A stretch of DNA of 33,175 nucleotides, from assembly GCA_029558535.1 (NCBI GenBank), contig JAKQEK010000371.1, forward strand, positions 1 through 33,175. The letters run 5' to 3'. Source of the DNA: Bacteroidota bacterium (GTDB lineage: Bacteria; Bacteroidota; Bacteroidia; Bacteroidales; ML635J-15). Below the pieces are notes generated by a model. It searched no databases. It saw nothing but the letters and a program-made list of their open reading frames with translations, and was not told the origin of the DNA. Shown in pieces: positions 28,849 to 33,175 of this stretch (within the stretch, counting starts at the first letter, position 1; the number at the start of each line of letters is the position of its first letter). The position numbers and the translations under genes were made by a program.

Positions 28849-29433
28849 CTATATGTCTATTTGGACAGTTTCCAATTCGGCAAGGCAAATAAACCGGGTT
28901 CTGCCGACAACAATATTTTTGCTTCTATGGTGGTGCCCGAAAATCCATATATCGGGCCTATGGGCTTCTAACATTATTTGCAGGCCATTAGAGGTTATGG
29001 ATTTGTTTAGGATATTAAACTGGCTTTTTCTTATGCTTTGGGGGCAATCATGAGATATTACTATAGATGGTTTATTTTTTTCATATTCATCTATTGCCAT
29101 TTGCATTTGCCAATAGCTCAATTCTTCATTAGGAAACCAATCTATGCCTTCTGTCCTTAAATGTTTGTCTATTGAAAATGCGCCTCTGATGAAAAAGGCG
29201 CTGCCTATTTGTTTATAATCGCCTAGGCTATGTGGATAGCCCAAGAAATTATAATCGTCATGGTTTCCGAATAGTATTTTATGGCTTGAGTTATCGACAT
29301 TATTTAAATGCCAATTGTGTTGGCTTTTAAATCCGAAATCTCCTATTTGGATGGTAGGCAGATATGTTTCTTCTATGATTTTTTGATAAGAAGCAGTTTT
29401 TCCATGCACATCTCCGATGATTAAATGTTTCAT
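28849..29433 (-). CDS. Calcineurin-like metallophosphoesterase
   Basis: 194 residues with all the two-metal motifs: GDVHG (7-11), IQIGDFG (about 29-35), FGNHDD (about 55-60), VISHDCPQS (about 125-133) and FGHHHRS (about 164-170). Intracellular, hydrolyses a phosphoester; substrate unknown. The short length is close to a minimal fold, like YfcE/phage phosphatase relatives. Start at the first ATG. Monocistronic or with the gene at 29505 upstream. Confidence 0.88.
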   Translation of the reverse strand: MKHLIIGDVHGKTASYQKIIEETYLPTIQIGDFGFKSQHNWHLNNVDNSSHKILFGNHDDYNFLGYPHSLGDYKQIGSAFFIRGAFSIDKHLRTEGIDWFPNEELSYWQMQMAIDEYEKNKPSIVISHDCPQSIRKSQFNILNKSITSNGLQIMLEAHRPDIWIFGHHHRSKNIVVGRTRFICLAELETVQIDI

Positions 29434-29504
29434 GATTTTTTATAATTTCGTACCTCATTATATTTTTTGTTTTTAGTTTGATAAAAATACATATGATTTT
29501 TAAC

Positions 29505-30002
29505 TTACCCAAACCTGATTACGCTTTCCGGGAATTTTTTCCAGAAATCTGCCAATTTTTCACGGGCATTATGGCCTTCTATGCATTCGTTTTTAGGATC
29601 GTCTAAAAAAGCTAATGTTTCTGCCAGTGAGAATAATTGATTTTCAGGGTATCCATATGCTCTAAACAAGTCGCGCGGCATGCTTCCATTGTCACAATAT
29701 ATAACTTTGTTTATACATTCATATGAAGTTTCGCCTGTGTCTACAATTTGCCTTATGAATGCATATTTTATACTCCCGTTCTCTACCATCCTAAGTTCTC
29801 TTTTATACACCTCCAACTTAAAATCAAATTCTTTTTGAGGGTAGCCATACAAAGGGTCGATTCCACGCCTATATGGGTGATCGGGGTTGTTCGTATATGC
29901 TTCCCATTGGGCTATCCATTCTTTTTGGCGGGCAATCCAAATTTTTCGCAACTGTTCAATTGTATATTTGGAGCGAGTTTTAAATATTGTATGGCATCCC
30001 AT
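29505..30002 (-). CDS. Orphan 165-aa protein
   Basis: MGCHTIFKTRSKYTIEQLRK, a Trp-rich helix (WIARQKEWIAQWEAY), then PDHPYRRGIDPLYGYPQKEF and a helical end. No family recognised. Soluble, 71 bases upstream of the phosphoesterase gene, same direction. Confidence 0.65.
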   Translation of the reverse strand: MGCHTIFKTRSKYTIEQLRKIWIARQKEWIAQWEAYTNNPDHPYRRGIDPLYGYPQKEFDFKLEVYKRELRMVENGSIKYAFIRQIVDTGETSYECINKVIYCDNGSMPRDLFRAYGYPENQLFSLAETLAFLDDPKNECIEGHNAREKLADFWKKFPESVIRFG

Positions 30003-30191
30003 GTATATTTTTTTTTTTAGTTTTTAAAAAAATGCAACTTAGTTTTTTTAAAATTGCGTTTGCATAAACTTGCCTGCTTCCTGTTTGTTGATATTCTTAT
30101 TATTTTTAACGTATTTTATCATGCAAAGCTTATTGCCTAGTAAATATACGAATTAAACCAGTCGAATGTTAATTTCAGCCACATTAATTTT
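30003..30191 (-). other. Spacer with a 24-aa ORF
   Basis: A minus-strand ATG at 30122 opens MIKYVKNNKNINKQEAGKF... ending at 30048, 24 residues, basic. It is too short to be confident. Otherwise AT-rich spacer with a poly-T tract near 30008-30018. Confidence 0.35.
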
Positions 30192-30950
30192 TTAAAGGGG
30201 GATAATCAAGTCGTTTATATTTTTAATATATTTCAGATGTTTTTTCAAAAATGGGATATTATGGGCTTTCTCATCAAAATATATTTTTTTTAATTTGGGC
30301 AAGCTTAGTATAGTGGTAAAGTCATTTAAATGGTACAGCTTATTAAAAGACAAAGATAATAGCTCTAAATTAATCAAGCCCTCTATGCCTTTTAATGAAC
30401 TTATTTTATTATTAGAAATTAGCAACGTCTTTAAATTAAGGCAGTTTTCTATCCCTTGTAATGAAGATATTTCATTTTTAGCACAATTTAAGCACATTAA
30501 ATTAATGAGGGGCTCTATGCCTTGCAACGAGCTTATTTTATTGTTATAACAATATAATACTTCTAAATTAACCAGCCTCTTTAGGCCTTGCAATGAGCTT
30601 ATTTTATTATTAAAACATAATAATCTCTTTAAATTAACCGCCCCCTCTAGCCCTTTCAACGAGGTTATTTTATTGTGAGAACAATCTAATACCTCTAAAT
30701 TAAGGAGGCTCTCTATGTTTTTCAATGAAATTATACTATTAAAAGATAAACACAAAACCTCTAAATTAATTAAGCCCTCTATGCCTTTTAATGAACTTAT
30801 TTTATTATTATAACCATATAATGATCTTAAATTAATTAAGCCTTCTATGCCCTGCAATGAAGTTATGCCGCGACAAGAACAGTCAACCTCGGTTATGCTA
30901 GTAGGTTCAACGTTTTCATATGTCAGGTCAAACCATTCTTTGAAAGTCAT
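30192..30950 (-). CDS. Leucine-rich-repeat protein A (SDS22-like repeats)
   Basis: 252 residues. An N-cap (EVDCSCRGITSLQGIEGL) is followed by about eight 22-23-residue LRRs of the type INLEVL-x-x-x-x-NKISSLKGIEGL, forming a curved solenoid with Asn-ladder positions, and a C-terminal cap (FDEKAHNIPFLKKHLKYIKN). No signal peptide, so it is cytoplasmic in the producing cell. Such LRRs bind proteins. Part of the gene is identical in DNA to 33044-33175. Paralogs at 30966 and 32857 share the N-cap or C-cap. Confidence 0.85.
   Translation of the reverse strand: MTFKEWFDLTYENVEPTSITEVDCSCRGITSLQGIEGLINLRSLYGYNNKISSLKGIEGLINLEVLCLSFNSIISLKNIESLLNLEVLDCSHNKITSLKGLEGAVNLKRLLCFNNKISSLQGLKRLVNLEVLYCYNNKISSLQGIEPLINLMCLNCAKNEISSLQGIENCLNLKTLLISNNKISSLKGIEGLINLELLSLSFNKLYHLNDFTTILSLPKLKKIYFDEKAHNIPFLKKHLKYIKNINDLIIPL
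30382..30513. repeat. 132-bp exact repeat, internal copy
   Basis: Identical over 132 bases to 33044-33175, which reaches the window edge, so the true repeat may be longer. It covers two LRR units of protein A. Confidence 0.95.
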
Positions 30951-30965
30951 ATTTTTTATTATATG

Positions 30966-31454
30966 TTAGACAGTTAAAGCATTTATGTTTTTAACATATT
31001 TGATCTTAGTTTTCAGCAGTTGTATTTGTTCAAAGTTTAATGGTAATGGCGAATTTGATATGTTTAAGGACATTAAACTTTTTAAGGCTAAGATTGGTTC
31101 TAGGCATCTTATGTTGTTACCAAAACAATATAGCGTTTCTAGTTCAGTCAATTGTTGCACCCCTTCTAAAGAATTAATTTGACAGTTATAACAATATAAA
31201 TACTTTAGATTGGGCAGGTGTTTAAAATCTTCTAGCGAATTTAAAATATTATTAGAACAGTTTAAAATTTCTAATTTATATAAGCATTCTAATCCCTTCA
31301 AAGAAGCAATATAATTGTTGTGAAAAGACAAGTATTTCAAATTATATAAGCATTCGATGCCTTCTAATGAAGTTAGCCCTCTATTAGAACAGTCTAAATA
31401 GGATATAGTAGTATCAGTAATCTGCCTATTTTTCAACTCCTCTTTAATTGTCAT
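30966..31454 (-). CDS. Leucine-rich-repeat protein B
   Basis: 162 residues. N-cap (ISYLDCSNRGLTSLEGIECL) like that of protein A, five or so LRR units (LYNLKYLSFHNNYIASLKGL) and a C-cap (LLKTKIKYVKNINALTV). Fewer repeats than A, with more divergence between units. It ends 15 bases before the start of protein A, so A and B form a tandem. Confidence 0.82.
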   Translation of the reverse strand: MTIKEELKNRQITDTTISYLDCSNRGLTSLEGIECLYNLKYLSFHNNYIASLKGLECLYKLEILNCSNNILNSLEDFKHLPNLKYLYCYNCQINSLEGVQQLTELETLYCFGNNIRCLEPILALKSLMSLNISNSPLPLNFEQIQLLKTKIKYVKNINALTV

Positions 31455-31491
31455 ATTAATTTGGATTTTATTGTAAAGCTTTTATATTTTC

Positions 31492-31644
31492 AACTGTAAT
31501 CCTTCCCCCTGTTTTTCCCTAGTTTGATAAAACCAATGTATATCTTCAAGCGGTTGAAATAAACGTCTTTTTATGACATAAAACTCGTTTTTTATGGCTT
31601 TTAAAGAAAGCTGTGTGTTTTTTCTTATTTTTTTTTAACAAATT
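31492..31644 (-). other. Coding-like ORF without a start codon
   Basis: A 50-codon minus-strand frame reads QLSLKAIKNEFYVIKRRLFQ, PLEDIHWFYQTREKQ and ends LKI-stop 38 bases before the LRR B start. It has no ATG, GTG or TTG at its beginning. Probably the 3' part of a lost gene. The rest of 31645-31797 is T-rich spacer without a gene. Confidence 0.4.
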
Positions 31645-31797
31645 TTTTAAATTAATTTTTAACGCCGCCGTCCCCACATTTAATCTTATGAGATGAGAGC
31701 GGGATCATTTTTTTTCTCTTTTAATATTATATTTTTTTTGATTTTTCAATCACGGCGTAAACATATAGTTGGTTGTTGTTGGAAAATACAAATGAGG

Positions 31798-32226
31798 TCA
31801 CTGGCTGGCATCAAGCATCAATATCTCTGTGCTTTCGATTTCCTTGTATAGGGTATTTCCATTTTTTGTAATTGCATATGGCAGGAACACCTCCGGGACA
31901 TCTGCGAGGTGGGCTTCTACAAGCGCCATTTGGGCTTCCACCCAATTCTTTATTATCCGCCAAGAAACGCGCACTGCTTGTTCTTCGGTAAGAAGCCGTT
32001 TAGATATTGGGCTCTTCTTCATTGATTTAAGCACGCCTGAATAGTTAGCTGGCAATGAATACCCTATTATCTTGTTGTTTAGCATCAGGCAGAATGTAAC
32101 TGCCTTCGGAACCCCTCCTTCGTAATCTGTCACAATCTTGGTTGCCCCATGCTTTACCAGTATCTGCTGAATTTCCATGATGGTTTTTTCAGCTTTGATC
32201 TTGGTTGTGTAATTAAGTATAGCCAT
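31798..32226 (-). CDS. Conserved-looking 142-aa protein
   Basis: MAILNYTTKIKAEKTIMEIQ, then an alpha-beta middle (KAVTFCLMLNNKIIGYSLPA) and a helix EEQAVRVSWRIIKNWVEAQM, ending in VFLPYAITKNGNTLYKEIES. I recall similar small proteins (with WRI-x-K-x-WVEAQ) as conserved hypotheticals of phages and integrative elements, which is recollection only. The start is at 32226; the longer frame from 32298 adds an unlikely Cys/Pro/Gly-rich leader. Confidence 0.7.
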   Translation of the reverse strand: MAILNYTTKIKAEKTIMEIQQILVKHGATKIVTDYEGGVPKAVTFCLMLNNKIIGYSLPANYSGVLKSMKKSPISKRLLTEEQAVRVSWRIIKNWVEAQMALVEAHLADVPEVFLPYAITKNGNTLYKEIESTEILMLDASQ

Positions 32227-32314
32227 AAAAAAGTAATTTAAAATTATTAATAATCCCCCGCCTCTATAAAGAAAAATGGGGGGGCATGGATGACACAAAA
32301 AATCAAAAAAAACT

Positions 32315-32722
32315 TTAATATGCCGACGGCGTATTAAATATCAGCGATTCATTATATAGTATTATTTTATCTCCCATCAATATTAGATCGTAATTTTTTT
32401 GTTTTATTTTTTCTATTACTTCAGGGTTTTCAGGATCGGCATTTAACCCGAACATATCAAAGAACTTGGCTCCATGAAGTATTTTAATTATCTGTGAATC
32501 TTTATTAAATGCATATTGATTCACTATTCCGTATTTTGAAGCGGTTTCTTTTGACAGCGTATAATAGGTATATGGGAGTTTAGCATTTCCCTTATAAAAG
32601 TTTTTGCCTGTTTTAGATATTCCTCTATATACTATAATGGGTTCATTATTTTTCAACCTGCGCCTTTTTTCTGCTTTAGAGAAAATATCTATTTCCTCAT
32701 TAATTATGTTCAACATTTTCAT
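32315..32722 (-). CDS. ADP-ribosyltransferase-fold candidate
   Basis: 135 residues. PIIVYRGISKTG with Arg33, then YYTLSKETASKYG (54-66, the S-T-S-like strand and helix), and at the end YDLILMGDKIILYNESLI (111-128), the pattern of ART-like domains found at the ends of phage MuF and polymorphic toxin proteins. A typical catalytic ExE/QxE is not obvious in the last strand, so activity is uncertain. Unlike 24506-25057 in sequence, so a second, separate family member. No export signal. Confidence 0.5.
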   Translation of the reverse strand: MKMLNIINEEIDIFSKAEKRRRLKNNEPIIVYRGISKTGKNFYKGNAKLPYTYYTLSKETASKYGIVNQYAFNKDSQIIKILHGAKFFDMFGLNADPENPEVIEKIKQKNYDLILMGDKIILYNESLIFNTPSAY

Positions 32723-32801
32723 TGATTATGTTTATGTATAAATAAGGTTTTATTTTTCTTCAATATTTTTCAATCCATAGTGTTTGGTTCATGTACATCT
32801 A

Positions 32802-32809
32802 CAAATATA
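32802..32809 (-). promoter_or_regulatory. -7-like element upstream of the second ART
   Basis: TATATTTGT on the minus strand, 80 bases upstream of the ATG at 32722. No TTG at 20-base spacing. Confidence 0.35.
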
Positions 32810-32856
32810 AGCAGATTTTCCAATATTTGCGCCCATTTCTATAAAACAAGTTTTTT

Positions 32857-33175
32857 TTAATAGAAGCATATATTGTTAATATTCGAAATATATTTTAGCC
32901 GTTTTTTAAAATCGGCTATATTCTGATATTTTCTGTTAAAATGTAATTCCTTCAAATTAGGCAAGTATAAGATAGGCATATATGCTTTTAAATCGTTCAG
33001 GTTATTAGGACAAAAATATAATTTCTCTAATTTAACCAAGCCTTCTATGCCTTTTAATGAACTTATTTTATTATTAGAAATTAGCAACGTCTTTAAATTA
33101 AGGCAGTTTTCTATCCCTTGTAATGAAGATATTTCATTTTTAGCACAATTTAAGCACATTAAATTAATGAGGGGC
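32857..33175 (-). CDS. Leucine-rich-repeat protein C, cut by the window edge
   Basis: The C-terminal ~106 residues of another LRR protein; the frame is open to the right edge, so the N-terminus lies outside. Units such as NLKTLLISNNKISSLKGIEGL are identical to those of protein A over the 132-bp repeat. After that it diverges (LVKLEKLYFCPNNLNDL) and ends in the same kind of C-cap (FKKRLKYISNINNICF). Confidence 0.85.
   Translation of the reverse strand, partial: PLINLMCLNCAKNEISSLQGIENCLNLKTLLISNNKISSLKGIEGLVKLEKLYFCPNNLNDLKAYMPILYLPNLKELHFNRKYQNIADFKKRLKYISNINNICFY
33044..33175. repeat. 132-bp exact repeat, right-edge copy
   Basis: Identical to 30382-30513 and running off the window end. It shows a recent duplication or gene conversion between LRR genes, and is a place where assemblies can break or misjoin. 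Confidence 0.95.

Noticed and set aside
30192..31454. Regular ~66-base repeats that could suggest a CRISPR array
   Set aside because: They are in frame and encode 22-residue leucine-rich repeats; there is no short palindromic repeat with unique spacers.
32227..32298. N-terminal extension of the 142-aa protein
   Set aside because: The leader is Cys/Pro/Gly-rich and unlike the rest; the Met at 32226 gives a normal start.
1..33175. Complete reassignment of TGA to Trp
   Set aside because: Intact long genes use TGG only, and TGA is used as stop in several ATGA start-stop overlaps.
1..33175. Insertion sequences, integrase or transposase genes
   Set aside because: No DDE, tyrosine or serine recombinase motif and no terminal inverted repeats were seen; the only mobile element supported is the group I intron.

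Overview
Overall character. The window is AT-rich, densely packed with mostly small orphan genes, and has no rRNA, ribosomal-protein or core-metabolism genes. Several signs point to a Bacteroidota (Bacteroidetes) host: at least a dozen intergenic sites fit the Bacteroidota sigma pattern TTG-N19-21-TAnnTTTG, there is a FISUMP (Fib_succ_major) domain and an EAD11 domain, and genes lack strong Shine-Dalgarno sequences. tRNA genes without encoded CCA, a CCA-adding enzyme, a polynucleotide kinase, a HAD phosphatase, a DEAH helicase, a SleB-like wall hydrolase and an intron-borne HNH endonuclease suggest a large phage, prophage or phage-like plasmid. No capsid, terminase, portal, polymerase or replication gene is visible, so this is inference. 

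Layout. 1-4.3 kb (minus strand): small orphans, a GC-rich structured transcript candidate, tRNA-Leu, a CAT-anticodon tRNA split by an HNH-bearing group I intron, and a broken gene. 4.4-5.5 kb: a short plus-strand operon behind a clear promoter. 5.5-9.9 kb (minus): a chain of tiny overlapping genes, the DEAH helicase, membrane proteins and a FISUMP protein with a stand-alone paralog of its C-terminal domain. 9.9-10.9 kb: a duplicated intergenic cassette (terminator, 64-bp repeat, dyad, promoter) on both sides of a GNAT gene. 11-13.7 kb: HAD phosphatase, polynucleotide kinase beside tRNA-Pro, ParB-like protein. 13.8-17.9 kb: an EAD11 protein, then exported proteins and a wall hydrolase. 17.9-20.6 kb: a plus-strand run of orphans. 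20.6-24 kb (minus): SprT-like protease, lipoprotein, CCA-adding enzyme. 24-33 kb (minus): an accessory region with two ADP-ribosyltransferase-like proteins, a papain-like cysteine protease candidate, a metallophosphoesterase and three leucine-rich-repeat paralogs, the last cut by the window edge. 

How the genes may work together. The tRNAs, CCA-adding enzyme, polynucleotide kinase and possibly the HAD phosphatase and helicase form a plausible tRNA maintenance and repair set, useful against host anticodon nucleases. The ART, cysteine protease, LRR and EAD11 proteins look like host-interaction or conflict proteins. A 16-bp dyad, TTTAAC-N4-GTTAAA, occurs five times in intergenic DNA and may be the operator of one regulator. 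Several small genes are interrupted by a single frameshift or in-frame stop, meaning real decay, recoding or base-level sequence error.
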